Positions 1 to 8,717 of a stretch of DNA of 64,000 nt are shown here, in pieces. Within the stretch, counting starts at the first letter, position 1. Every line of letters starts with the position of its first letter. The notes below the pieces were generated by a model. That model was not told the origin of the DNA, made no database searches, and was given only the letters and a program-made list of their open reading frames with translations. The stretch comes from an uncultured Lachnospiraceae bacterium (GTDB lineage: Bacteria > Bacillota_A > Clostridia > Lachnospirales > Lachnospiraceae). The position numbers and the translations under genes were made by a program. The stretch lies in contig CAJTOU010000003.1 of NCBI GenBank assembly GCA_910577835.1, positions 62,001 to 126,000 of the forward strand, in the 5' to 3' direction.

Positions 1-1546
1 TGAGGATATTAAAAAGCTGCCGGAAAAAGTTGTGTTCCAGTTAAATGATACACATCCGACGATTTGTGTGGCAGAGCTTATGAGGCTTCTGATTGATGAA
101 TATGATTTGACATGGGATGAGGCATGGAAGGTAACAACAGAATGCTGTGCATATACCAATCATACAATTATGGCCGAAGCTCTTGAAAAGTGGCCAATAG
201 AGCTGTTTTCCAAGCTTCTTCCGAGATGTTATCAGATTATTGAGGAAATTAACAGAAGATTCCAGCTTGAAATTTCTCAAAAATATCCGGGCAATCAGGA
301 TAAGCAGAAAAAAATGGCGATTATCTATGATGGTCAGGTGAAGATGGCAAATCTCGCTATCTATGCAGGATTTTCTGTAAACGGTGTGGCAAGACTTCAC
401 ACAGAGATTCTAAAGAATCAGGAATTGAAGGATTTCTATGAGATGATGCCGCAGAAGTTTAACAATAAGACAAACGGTATTACACAGAGAAGATTCCTTC
501 TGCATGGCAATCCGCTGCTTGCAGACTGGGTGACAGATAAAATCGGTTCGGAATGGATTACAGATTTAAGTCAGATTAATAAGCTTGCTATTTATGCGGA
601 TGATGCAAAATGTCAGGCTGAGTTTATGAATATCAAGTATCAGAACAAGTTAAGACTTGCAAAATATATTAAAGAAAATAATGGAATTGACGTAGACCCG
701 CGCTCAATTTTTGATGTTCAGGTTAAGAGACTTCATGAATATAAGAGACAGCTCTTAAATATTCTTCATGTCATGTATCTTTATAATCAGATTAAGGAGC
801 ATCCGGATATGGACTTCTATCCTAGAACCTTTATCTTTGGTGCAAAGGCAGCCGCAGGATACAGAAGAGCAAAGCTGACCATTAAACTGATTAACAGTGT
901 GGCAGATGTGGTAAATAATGATAAATCTATTAATGGAAAGATTAAAGTGGTATTTATTGAGAATTACCGTGTGTCAAATGCAGAGTGGATATTTGCCGCA
1001 TCAGATGTCAGCGAGCAGATTTCCACAGCCAGCAAGGAGGCATCCGGTACAGGTAATATGAAGTTTATGCTGAATGGTGCGCTTACACTTGGAACAATGG
1101 ACGGCGCAAATGTTGAGATTGTAGAAGAGGTTGGCGCAGAGTATGCATTTATCTTTGGATTGTCTTCCGATGAGGTCATTAACTATGAGCAGAATGGCGG
1201 ATATGACCCAATGGAAATCTTCAACAGTAATATGGATATCAGAAAGGTTCTTATGCAGTTAATTAATGGTACCTATGCTCCGGATGATTCAGAAAGATTC
1301 CGTGAGATTTATGATTCACTGCTGACGAACAAATATGGAAGACCTGATGTTTACTTTATCTTAAAGGATTTTGTTTCTTATGCAGAGGCTCAGAAGAAGG
1401 TGGAAGAGGCATATAAAAACGAGGCTGGATGGGCAAAATCAGCGATTTTGAACACGGCGAATGTAGGAAAGTTCTCATCAGACAGAACAATTGAGGAATA
1501 TGTAAGAGATATCTGGCATTTGGAAAAAGTTCAGGTAGAAATGTAA
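1..1546 (+). CDS. glgP: Glycogen/starch phosphorylase (C-terminal part)
   Basis: PLP-dependent alpha-glucan phosphorylase, releasing glucose-1-phosphate from glycogen or starch in the cytoplasm. The reading frame is open from the first bases of the window, so the N-terminus lies upstream; a GTG at 32 is internal (it reads V-F-Q-L-N-D-T-H-P). About 515 residues are present of roughly 750-820 in the family. The phosphorylase signature EASGTGNMKFMLNGAL is visible around 1036-1083, with the lysine that carries PLP. Other family blocks include QLNDTHPT and VQVKRLHEYKRQLLN. A strong terminator follows. Identification is secure; only the truncation by the window edge is unresolved. Confidence 0.97.
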   Translation, partial: EDIKKLPEKVVFQLNDTHPTICVAELMRLLIDEYDLTWDEAWKVTTECCAYTNHTIMAEALEKWPIELFSKLLPRCYQIIEEINRRFQLEISQKYPGNQDKQKKMAIIYDGQVKMANLAIYAGFSVNGVARLHTEILKNQELKDFYEMMPQKFNNKTNGITQRRFLLHGNPLLADWVTDKIGSEWITDLSQINKLAIYADDAKCQAEFMNIKYQNKLRLAKYIKENNGIDVDPRSIFDVQVKRLHEYKRQLLNILHVMYLYNQIKEHPDMDFYPRTFIFGAKAAAGYRRAKLTIKLINSVADVVNNDKSINGKIKVVFIENYRVSNAEWIFAASDVSEQISTASKEASGTGNMKFMLNGALTLGTMDGANVEIVEEVGAEYAFIFGLSSDEVINYEQNGGYDPMEIFNSNMDIRKVLMQLINGTYAPDDSERFREIYDSLLTNKYGRPDVYFILKDFVSYAEAQKKVEEAYKNEAGWAKSAILNTANVGKFSSDRTIEEYVRDIWHLEKVQVEM

Positions 1547-1585
1547 AAGATACAAAAAAGAAAATTTTATAGTTTGATTGCAGAA

Positions 1586-1633
1586 TGCTGTCGTATAAAT
1601 TGTGTTTGATGAATTTGTACGACAGTATTTTTT
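1586..1633 (+). terminator. Rho-independent terminator of glgP
   Basis: A stem of about 15 bp (TGCTGTCGTA with TACGACAGTA, extended by AAATT/AATTT, one G-U pair) closes a 10-nt loop and is followed by TTTTTTGTTTTAT. It lies 40 bp after the glgP stop codon. Confidence 0.85.
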
Positions 1634-1683
1634 GTTTTATATTATTTTGTCAGTCCAGAATATGTAAAACTGGTGACTCTTAC

Positions 1684-1712
1684 TTGACAAAAAAAGACAA
1701 AAAGTTTATAAT
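1684..1712 (+). promoter_or_regulatory. Perfect consensus sigma-A promoter
   Basis: TTGACA (1684-1689), a 17-bp spacer and TATAAT (1707-1712) match the vegetative consensus exactly. The expected start site is near 1719, just before the omegaRNA-like scaffold and about 260 bp ahead of the secreted-protein gene. Which of these it serves cannot be told from sequence. Confidence 0.75.
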
Positions 1713-1726
1713 TAATATAATTTTTA

Positions 1727-1821
1727 ACTAGACGTGCCGATTTATCCCACCACCTTAGAGGCAGTAGTGGTTGAAGCAAGAAGCTCCCACTTCAAAGCGA
1801 AGCTAAGTGGGGGTAGTTCAC
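1727..1821 (+). ncRNA. IS200/IS605-type right-end relic (omegaRNA-like scaffold)
   Basis: The segment carries an imperfect hairpin (ACCAC/GTGGT with CCT/AGG, about 1749-1771) and then a 7-bp stem CCCACTT/AAGTGGG (1786-1792 with 1805-1811), ending in GGTAGTTCAC at 1821. This layout (AGAAGCTCCCACTT, hairpin, GTAGTTCAC) resembles the 3' end of TnpB-type elements in Firmicutes, where it forms the guide-RNA scaffold and the transposition right end. No tnpA or tnpB gene is present, so it is either a relic or a stand-alone RNA. Recognition is by pattern memory only. Confidence 0.55.
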
Positions 1822-1892
1822 TATTAAGATAATTATCGTGAAATTGCGAGAAATGAGGGTAGTTGATAACATCGATGTTAATATAAAATAAT

Positions 1893-1916
1893 ATTCATAA
1901 AATATATTTTATGAAT
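1893..1916. repeat. 24-bp perfect AT-rich palindrome
   Basis: Self-complementary run ATTCATAAAATA/TATTTTATGAAT, 65 bp before the next start codon. It could be an operator or a cruciform; an AT-rich palindrome of this size is not rare in such DNA. Confidence 0.4.
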
Positions 1917-1980
1917 TTAATAATTTAAAATTACAACATAGAAATATAAATATATAAAATAAATTTAAGGAGAAATGCAA

Positions 1981-2394
1981 ATGAAAAGAAATTATTTGCA
2001 AAAAATATTTATAGTTTTAGCATTAGCTATGTCTCTTATCATTCTTCCATGTATTGGCGTATATGCGACTGTTCATGAGTATTCCTTTACAAACAGCAGT
2101 GTTACAGACCGTAATGACTCTATAAGTACCACCAGTTATTTTTCATCCTCTATTACGGGGAGTTGTGCTCCGTATTTAAAAATAGCAAGCGTTACTCAAA
2201 CAGGGCATTATTATGCAGGTAATTATGTTAATAATAAAGAAAAGATAATGAATGAATACGCTGCAGCTGCAAATTATACGGAAGGACAGGTTATTCGTGC
2301 TAGCTTAGAAAGTTCTGGAAATGAAATAAGAGTTAAAGGAAAATCAGTAAATGGCGTTCGAATGAGGCTCGATTACGTCAGGGTTGATAACTAA
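1981..2394 (+). CDS. Small secreted protein, unknown function
   Basis: A 137-residue protein with a clear Sec signal peptide: MKRN, a hydrophobic core IFIVLALAMSLIILP, and a likely cleavage after GVYA. The mature part of about 108 residues is rich in Ser, Thr, Tyr and Asn. ATG 1981 is preferred over the in-frame ATG at 1975 because AAGGAG (1967-1972) sits 8 nt before it but only 2 nt before 1975. It is followed by a hairpin with a T-run, then two FtsX-like proteins. Small secreted proteins beside FtsX-type permeases are sometimes bacteriocin-like, but I see no family signature here and do not assign one. Confidence 0.75.
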   Translation: MKRNYLQKIFIVLALAMSLIILPCIGVYATVHEYSFTNSSVTDRNDSISTTSYFSSSITGSCAPYLKIASVTQTGHYYAGNYVNNKEKIMNEYAAAANYTEGQVIRASLESSGNEIRVKGKSVNGVRMRLDYVRVDN

Positions 2395-2402
2395 TTATAT
2401 CG

Positions 2403-2455
2403 ATATATACAAGAAATAGTATTGGGAAACTATACTATTTTCTTGTATATATTTT
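2403..2455 (+). terminator. Terminator or attenuator after secreted-protein gene
   Basis: A stem of about 18 bp (ATATACAAGA-AATAGTAT with ATACTATTTTCTTGTATAT, one bulge) closes a short loop and is followed by ATTTTT. It lies between the secreted-protein gene and the permease genes, so it may terminate fully or make the downstream genes less abundant. Confidence 0.7.
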
Positions 2456-2484
2456 TGGATGGGCAATAAAAAGGAGAAATTAAC

Positions 2485-3771
2485 ATGGCAGATTTATTTC
2501 AGTTGGCGTTTCAGGATTATAAAAGCCAGAAAAAATATTCCCGAATGTTACTTGTTTTGATGAGTACCGCAATCATTGTTTTTCTTTGTATCCATTCACT
2601 GGCAGGTTCTATCAAAAATAATCTGGCAGATATTATCTATAAGCCTTTTGGGCGGGAGTTTCTTATATGGATTCCTGCAAGAGATGAAGCGGGGTATTGG
2701 GAAGAAAAGGAAAAGATAGAAGAAGCTCTGGCAGAGGAGGAATGTATCGGAAATATTGTAATTCATATGGGGCTGACTCCTGCTGTATGGAATGATCTAA
2801 AGGAAAATAACACTATATACTTTACTGCTTATATTACTACCATTGAAGACTATGCCATATCTGGCGATGTAAGCAATCCAAAAAAAGGTGAAATCATTCT
2901 TCCAGAATATATCTATAACATGGGGAGTAAAAATCAATATCAATACATAAAGGGTTCTGATTATATTGGGGAAACAATTCATATTACAGTAAAAAGCGGA
3001 AATAATGATGAAAAAAAAGACTACAATTTCAAGGTAAAAGGAACCTTTGACAATATTCGTTCCATGGCAGATGGCAATATCTTCTGTCTGAGCGAGGAGG
3101 ACGCGTTGGATATTTATCAATATTATGGGCTGACTGGGTTAGATGAATTTATTGAGGGCATACGGCAGGAATATCCAAATCAGCTGGAATCTTTTTATGA
3201 TGCTTTAAATCTCCAATTTAACATGGCCATTACTGTGAAATCAGGATATGATTTTAATGCAGCTGGTAAAATGCTAAGGGAAAAATTTGAAGGTCCCTCT
3301 TATGTATCTACGTTTTTCCATGAAGATGCCAATGGTATAAGTTATATGGAGTTTCTTATTTTTTTATCGGATATCATGAGCTTTTTGATTGCTATTGCAG
3401 CGTCTGTCAGCATGGTTCTTATGTTTATTGCTGATATGAGAAGGAGAAAATATGATTTTGCCCTTAGATATAGCATGGGTTATACCGCTGCCAGACAAAT
3501 ATTATTGTATGGTATGGAGAAAATGATTATTTTTATGAGGGCAGTCATCATTTCAGTCTTTATTACTGTTATATGCGTTGCCGGCGGAAATTATATGATA
3601 CAAAATATTGCTCCTTTTTATCGTCGGAGTATTGTGCTGTCATTGGACTGGATAACAATAGGTATCACTTTTGCCATAGTATTGATATTATGTAGTATCT
3701 GTGTGTTGCTTGCCGCTTTTAGAATCAGAAAAATTGATACGGCAAGAGTTTTGAAAGAAGAAAGTCTGTAA
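2485..3771 (+). CDS. FtsX-like (MacB-type) membrane permease
   Basis: A 428-residue membrane protein with MacB/FtsX topology: one N-terminal membrane segment (about 20-42), a large extracellular domain (about 45-285), then three membrane segments (about 290-315, 348-372, 388-412) ending in a cytoplasmic ARVLKEE tail typical of the family. AAGGAG precedes the ATG. In this family the permease is driven by a separate ATPase, but no ATP-binding subunit is encoded in this cassette, so the partner must be elsewhere or the system works without one. The substrate is unknown; export of, or sensing and immunity to, the upstream secreted protein is only a guess. Confidence 0.7.
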   Translation: MADLFQLAFQDYKSQKKYSRMLLVLMSTAIIVFLCIHSLAGSIKNNLADIIYKPFGREFLIWIPARDEAGYWEEKEKIEEALAEEECIGNIVIHMGLTPAVWNDLKENNTIYFTAYITTIEDYAISGDVSNPKKGEIILPEYIYNMGSKNQYQYIKGSDYIGETIHITVKSGNNDEKKDYNFKVKGTFDNIRSMADGNIFCLSEEDALDIYQYYGLTGLDEFIEGIRQEYPNQLESFYDALNLQFNMAITVKSGYDFNAAGKMLREKFEGPSYVSTFFHEDANGISYMEFLIFLSDIMSFLIAIAASVSMVLMFIADMRRRKYDFALRYSMGYTAARQILLYGMEKMIIFMRAVIISVFITVICVAGGNYMIQNIAPFYRRSIVLSLDWITIGITFAIVLILCSICVLLAAFRIRKIDTARVLKEESL

Positions 3772-3795
3772 AAATAGCACAGAAAGGAGTTGGAA

Positions 3796-4407
3796 ATGAA
3801 TTGGATTATCAATGAAAAAATACGAAGGCCTTTTGCTTTCTCCGGATGTGTCTTTATTTGTTCTATTAATATGATGATGATAAACGTCTGCCTGAGACTT
3901 CTATTTTATGCGGGGGCTTCTCAAAAAGCAGACTGGTATCAGGAGTCGTTGGATTGGCAGCTTGAAAATGTCAGTTATTTTTGGCAGCGTTCAGAATCAA
4001 TTACAATGGCAATTGGGGTTGCGGCATGTTTTGTGATAGGTTTTTCTATTTTTGTGCTGACAATCTTTCGAAAAATGTTAACTGAAGAAAAAAAGAAAAT
4101 AATGGGAGTATATTTTACTTGTGGCTATGGGCAGAAAATGTTATGGAAATTTCTAGAGGCCGACCGTTTTATATATCTTTTGTTTAGTATACCATTTGCA
4201 ATGCTGCTGACTGTTGGAATGATGACATTATGTAAGCAGCGGGATGAATTTCGTTTTATTATTTTTGCTGGAAATAACTTTGGTTTAGCAGGACTGCTCT
4301 CTCTATTTTGCTCTATTATAGTTGTATGGATTGTTATGAAATTTACAGACAGACATTGCATGAACAGGATTATACGAAAACCTGTGGCGAGGTTAATGAA
4401 AGAATAG
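3796..4407 (+). CDS. FtsX-like short membrane protein
   Basis: A 203-residue protein with about four predicted membrane segments (near 12-32, 66-90, 122-148 and 162-184) and little outside the membrane. AAGGAG (3784-3789) lies 6 nt before ATG 3796; the in-frame TTG at 3790 directly abuts that site and is unlikely. It begins 24 bp after the larger FtsX-like gene and resembles a permease half without the extracellular domain, so the two probably form a heteromeric complex. Assignment rests on topology and context. Confidence 0.6.
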   Translation: MNWIINEKIRRPFAFSGCVFICSINMMMINVCLRLLFYAGASQKADWYQESLDWQLENVSYFWQRSESITMAIGVAACFVIGFSIFVLTIFRKMLTEEKKKIMGVYFTCGYGQKMLWKFLEADRFIYLLFSIPFAMLLTVGMMTLCKQRDEFRFIIFAGNNFGLAGLLSLFCSIIVVWIVMKFTDRHCMNRIIRKPVARLMKE

Positions 4408-4437
4408 AATAAAATTTCAATGTAAGGAGGAAGGATT

Positions 4438-5334
4438 ATGAAAAAGAAAATTATTTTCATTGTTATATTTATCATACTTTGTTTTGGTTTTATTGCAGGC
4501 GTCCAGATAATTAAATACAAACGAAGTGGTTATGAAAAAGAAACAAAATCCGAATCAATTATGACAGGAAAAACATTTTCGTTTGAAGATGTTTTAAAAG
4601 AAACAAAAATATCCGAAATATGCGAAATTGAGATAACAGTTCCTTCCAAAAAACAGGAAAGAACAATGTTGAATTATTTTTTTACTGCTGAGGATAAAAT
4701 GCAAGAAATACAAAAATTTGTATCAGAATATGAATATATGGAAAGTTCAGTTAAATTGGATGGAAGCCATACAATACTATGGACTGCCAAATATAAGCAA
4801 AGTAATGACAGGATTCTTAATATGATGGCTACTCAATCAGAACGAACAGACTTGGTAGAAATAATATTTCTTCTGGAAAATATCGGAGGTGTACAAATTG
4901 AATTTGAATCTGGTTGGGTTGCTGATTATGGTTTGAAAGGATTTTTTGTAGATTCTAAAGTTTCAGATAAGATATTAAAAATGATTTCTGACTCGGAAAA
5001 AATATCAAAGGAATATATTGTTCATTCTTTACAAAATACATCCGGTCTGCCATCAATGACAGACTTCTTCTGTTTTAATCATGAATGGCAAAATTCTTAT
5101 AAAAATAATAACACTGAAGAATCATATGATGTATATATGTTTGAATTGTCGGATATAGAAGGATATGTGTTATTGTATTGTGTTGATTATTGTATAGCTA
5201 GAATTTCCCAAAATCAACGTTGGAGAAATGTATTTAAAATAGAGCTATATAATAATGCTGGAGAACTAACTGAAATTTTATATGATAATCAGGAAGGATA
5301 TAAAAAATTAATGGAAGACATTAGAGGGAGATAA
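4438..5334 (+). CDS. Membrane-anchored extracytoplasmic protein, unknown
   Basis: A 298-residue protein with MKKK followed by one hydrophobic segment (IIFIVIFIILCFGFIAGV) that acts as signal anchor or uncleaved signal peptide; the rest is hydrophilic and predicted outside the membrane. I recognise no domain. It follows the second FtsX-like gene by 30 bp behind a good AAGGAGG site and ends just before a strong terminator, so it is the last gene of the cassette. Confidence 0.65.
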   Translation: MKKKIIFIVIFIILCFGFIAGVQIIKYKRSGYEKETKSESIMTGKTFSFEDVLKETKISEICEIEITVPSKKQERTMLNYFFTAEDKMQEIQKFVSEYEYMESSVKLDGSHTILWTAKYKQSNDRILNMMATQSERTDLVEIIFLLENIGGVQIEFESGWVADYGLKGFFVDSKVSDKILKMISDSEKISKEYIVHSLQNTSGLPSMTDFFCFNHEWQNSYKNNNTEESYDVYMFELSDIEGYVLLYCVDYCIARISQNQRWRNVFKIELYNNAGELTEILYDNQEGYKKLMEDIRGR

Positions 5335-5347
5335 AAATAAAAATATA

Positions 5348-5374
5348 AGGACCGGATTTTTCCGGTCCTTTTTC
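5348..5374 (+). terminator. Rho-independent terminator
   Basis: A 9-bp perfect stem AGGACCGGA/TCCGGTCCT with a TTTT loop, followed by TTTTC. It ends the secreted-protein/FtsX cassette. Confidence 0.9.
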
Positions 5375-5580
5375 TATCTGAAGCAACAGGTGGGAAGGTA
5401 TTTTTTCAGTCAGGAAGAAAATTTCATAAAATTTTTGTCGGCAATTATAAGCTCAAATGAATTATTGTAAAAGGTAACCTGTTGGCGTATTTTACTTCAG
5501 ATAATACCAGTAAATTCTTATCACTCAATAATGATTAATAAATTTTTGCTGATAATAATATAGTATATGCAGTCTCCTGT

Positions 5581-6408
5581 TTATGGTTCCTCATAATTCA
5601 GATAATCCAGAGGGTCGACAGCCGAACCGTCACAGGTCAGCTTAAGATAAAGATTTGCTCCCTCTACTGTATAATACTTTGTCGGCTCGGAAATATACCC
5701 GATTAAATCACCTTTTGCCACAGCGCTGCCTTCATCAACCTGAATATCCTTTAACTGCCCATAAGTCAGCTCATAATTATTACCCAAATCCATACTGATA
5801 AAACGGCCTGTCTCTTCATTATAGCTGTTTGCAGTAACAATACCATCTGCTGCTGCATACACAGGTGCATTTAAGCTGCTTCTGATGCAGACAGCATCGC
5901 TTGTCTTGTACATGTCGAGAGTAGCAAAATAAGTGGTTGTATCCATGCTGAATTCAATCACAATGTCATTGGTTTCAACAGGCCATACAAGAATACTGTT
6001 GTTTGTAAAGGAAAGAGAGGATGCAGGAGCATTTACCGAAGCACCATTTTCCGATGAAGTAGAGGTTTCTTCCACAGTGCGGGACTTTGTAGCTTCTTCT
6101 GAAGGAACAGCTTCGACAGGCTCTGTCTGCGGTTCTGTCGGAGGCTGTGTAGTTTCTTCTGCCTTTGTTGTAGTTTCCTTGTTTACATTTGCTGCTGCAT
6201 CTTTATCATTGTTTGTAGGCGCTTCCGTCGTATTTTTATCAGGCTTTTTATCAGAACTGCTTTCAATTTCGGCAATCTGCGAAGTGTTTGGAGACTTGTT
6301 TTTGCCTGAAATCATAATTCCGGCTACCAGACCGGATATTGCCATAACACTGACAATAGACATAATAATAATGCTTTTGTCTTTTATAATACGTTTTCTT
6401 GAATACAT
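5581..6408 (-). CDS. SpoIIQ-like, degenerate M23 (LytM) protein
   Basis: A 275-residue protein with a short cytoplasmic basic start, one membrane segment (about 14-33), a long low-complexity Ser/Thr/Glu/Pro linker (about 40-135) and a C-terminal LytM fold (about 140-270; VYAAADGIVTA, AVAKGDLIGYI). The zinc ligands of active M23 peptidases are missing: the first His/Asp motif reads YKTSDAV and the HxH is replaced by LYLKL. This matches SpoIIQ, which in the family has a structural role bridging forespore and mother-cell membranes (with SpoIIIAH) in engulfment. spoIID lies about 12 kb away instead of adjacent. A non-sporulation LytM regulator is the alternative. Confidence 0.7.
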   Translation of the reverse strand: MYSRKRIIKDKSIIIMSIVSVMAISGLVAGIMISGKNKSPNTSQIAEIESSSDKKPDKNTTEAPTNNDKDAAANVNKETTTKAEETTQPPTEPQTEPVEAVPSEEATKSRTVEETSTSSENGASVNAPASSLSFTNNSILVWPVETNDIVIEFSMDTTTYFATLDMYKTSDAVCIRSSLNAPVYAAADGIVTANSYNEETGRFISMDLGNNYELTYGQLKDIQVDEGSAVAKGDLIGYISEPTKYYTVEGANLYLKLTCDGSAVDPLDYLNYEEP

Positions 6409-6671
6409 GCTTACCTCCTGTAATGAATATGGAATTAAAAAATAAGTCTTTACTAAAAAGTATTTCCTGCTTGTATGGATAATATTCTAAAAAAACAGTT
6501 TGAAATGGGTTGATTTTTCTGGTAAATAGGTGTATATTAATAACACAATACATAGTATTAGAAACTACATACTAAAATATTCAAAATTATATAATATAAT
6601 TTTGAATATTGGATAATATGTTATTGAGGTAGTATTTTAAAAATAGTTTTATTCAGGAAGGGAGATTTATT

Positions 6672-7303
6672 ATGAAACATTTAAAGGACCCAGGAAGCGC
6701 GATTACACATTTTATAGGAATGATGATGGCTTTGTTTGCAGCACTGCCGCTTATGCTCAGAGCAGTTCACAACCCCGACAGAATTCATATTCTGTCACTT
6801 CTGGTATTTATTGTGAGCATGGTGCTTTTGTATGCTGCAAGTACATTGTATCACTCTCTTAATCTATCGGAAAAAATGAACAGAATTTTGAAAAAAACCG
6901 ACCATATGATGATTTTTGTTCTGATTGCAGGAACCTATACGCCCATATGTCTGAATGTTTTAGATAAAGAAACAGGGATTCCGCTTTTAGGTCTTGTATG
7001 GCTGATAGCCGCTGTCGGAATTATAATCAAGGCATTCTTTGTTTACTGTCCGAAGTGGTTTTCGTCACTTTTATATATTGGCATGGGCTGGTTGTGTGTG
7101 CTTGTTTTTTCAAGGCTTTTAAAGCGTTTGGCTGGCTTCTGGCGGGAGGGATTATTTATACGATTGGAGGAATTATCTATGCGTTAAAGCTTCCGGTTTT
7201 TAATTCGCTTCACAAGAATTTTGGCAGCCACGAAATTTTTCATCTGTTTGTTATGGCGGGAAGTTTCTGTCATTTTGTTTTAATGTATTGTTTTATAGCA
7301 TAG
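6672..7303 (+). pseudogene. Hemolysin III / TrhA family membrane protein, frameshifted
   Basis: PAQR-type integral membrane protein of about 210 residues with seven predicted membrane segments. The first frame (6672 to about 7110) carries the N-terminal signature (DPGSAITHFIG, SALYHSL-like STLYHSL, DHMMIFVLIAGTYTP). The C-terminal part (GWLLAGGIIYTIGGIIYAL, SHEIFHLFVMAGS) continues in the -1 frame to a stop at 7303. Changing the T6 run at 7105-7110 to T7 restores one complete ORF reading VLVFFKAFKAFGWLL. The gene is therefore either a one-base-deletion pseudogene or a homopolymer sequencing error. Known roles in the family are membrane homeostasis; haemolysis is mostly historical. Confidence 0.85.
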
Positions 7304-7452
7304 ATGTGGTATAGAATTAGTTGTTTTTGATTTTTACTCCTTTTAGACATTCTCCGAAGGGTGGAATATATAAGAGGAAAGATATCAGATTTTTCCCAAT
7401 ATTCCGCTGTTTGAGGAAGAAATTACCTGCTTAAAAAAGTTTTCTTAACCAC

Positions 7453-7481
7453 TTGACAGAAATGGGTGATTGAGTTATTAT
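7453..7481 (+). promoter_or_regulatory. Sigma-A promoter of chemotaxis operon
   Basis: TTGACA (7453-7458), a 17-bp spacer and TATTAT (7476-7481) lie 65 bp before the first gene of the chemotaxis cluster, with GAGGAG at the start codon. I see no sigma-28 type sequence here. Confidence 0.65.
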
Positions 7482-7546
7482 TATACAGAGTTAAAAGAGG
7501 TTTTTTCAGTTTAAGATAAAGAAGTTTATTCGATGAGGAGTTAATT

Positions 7547-8632
7547 ATGAGCAAACAGCAGATATTGATTGTTGATGATGAAGAAATAAACAGAGCGATA
7601 CTCACCGGAATATTTGAGAATGAAGGTTATGAAATTCTTGAGGCAGAGAACGGAAGAGATGCCATCCATTTGATGGACAGTAATTTTAACATTGTACTTG
7701 TTTTGCTGGATGTTATTATGCCTGTCCTTGATGGATTTGGAGTACTGGAATATATGAAGCAGAATGAACTGCTCGATTCGGTTCCAGTTATATTAATTAC
7801 CGGTGAGGTTTCAAGTGAAAGCGAGGACAGGGCATATACATACGGCGTGGCGGATGTCATGCATAAACCATTCTACCCTCATGTAGTAAAAAGAAGAGGT
7901 AAGAATATTATTGAACTGTATCAGAGCAAATGTGAAATGGAAAGACGTCTGAAGGAGCAGGAAGAGGCTATCATGGAAAAGGAGAAAAAAATCCGTGATA
8001 ATAATGAATTTATGATTGATGCGCTCAGTTCTGTCGTAGAATTCAGAAGTGCCGAGACAGGTGAGCATATCAGGCGTATTAAGTATTTTACAAGAATACT
8101 GTGTAAATATCTTATGAAATATTTCCCGAAATATGGTCTGACCCCTGTTCAGGTAGATGAGATTGCAAGGGCTGCGGCTCTGCATGATATAGGGAAAATT
8201 GGCATTCCGGATGCGATTCTTTTAAAGCCTGGACGCCTGACATCGGAAGAGTTTGAAATTATGAAAACTCATACAACGATTGGCTGTGAGATGCTAGTGA
8301 AATTCCGCAAGAATCAGACAGATGAATTTTATCGCTGCTGCTATGATATCTGCCGTTATCATCATGAAAGATGGGATGGAAACGGATATCCGGACCATCT
8401 CGCAGGTGATGATATTCCGATTAGCGCGCAGATTGTGGCGGTTGCGGATGTTTATGATGCGCTGATAAGTCCAAGAGTGTATAAGAGCGCATATGCCAGT
8501 AACGAAGCATTTGATATGATTTTAAATGGTGAATGTGGTTTATTTTCTCCGGACATTATGGAATGTTTCTCATATGCAAAGGAAGATTTCTTTAATATTG
8601 TGGAAGTAATCAATATGTTTAGTTTTTCGTAA
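7547..8632 (+). CDS. Response regulator with HD-GYP phosphodiesterase domain
   Basis: A 361-residue two-domain protein. The N-terminal receiver (1-120) has acidic residues at 10-12, the phospho-acceptor D55 in LVLLDVIMP, and K107. After a coiled linker (about 125-155) comes an HD-GYP domain with H213-D214 in ALHDIGKIGIP, YHHERWDGNGYP at 271-282 and VADVYDAL. All metal-binding motifs are intact, so it should hydrolyse cyclic di-GMP under phosphorelay control. It is the first gene of the signalling/chemotaxis operon, placing it with the histidine kinase immediately downstream. Confidence 0.92.
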   Translation: MSKQQILIVDDEEINRAILTGIFENEGYEILEAENGRDAIHLMDSNFNIVLVLLDVIMPVLDGFGVLEYMKQNELLDSVPVILITGEVSSESEDRAYTYGVADVMHKPFYPHVVKRRGKNIIELYQSKCEMERRLKEQEEAIMEKEKKIRDNNEFMIDALSSVVEFRSAETGEHIRRIKYFTRILCKYLMKYFPKYGLTPVQVDEIARAAALHDIGKIGIPDAILLKPGRLTSEEFEIMKTHTTIGCEMLVKFRKNQTDEFYRCCYDICRYHHERWDGNGYPDHLAGDDIPISAQIVAVADVYDALISPRVYKSAYASNEAFDMILNGECGLFSPDIMECFSYAKEDFFNIVEVINMFSFS

Positions 8633-8717
8633 TGGGTAGAAACGGATAGTGCAGGGCAGCAAAGAAATATATATACTTTTGCTGTCCTTTTTCTTTTTAA
8701 GACTGGAGATGATAGAT

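Noticed and set aside
5933..6445. Plus-strand ORF of 170 codons
   Set aside because: It lies antisense to the SpoIIQ-like gene, has no ribosome site, and its protein reflects the complement of a Ser/Thr/Glu-rich linker.
7105..7110. Programmed -1 frameshift in the hemolysin III gene
   Set aside because: A T6 slip could restore the frame, but no stimulating pseudoknot or stop-codon arrangement is evident, and this family is not known to use it. A one-base deletion is simpler.
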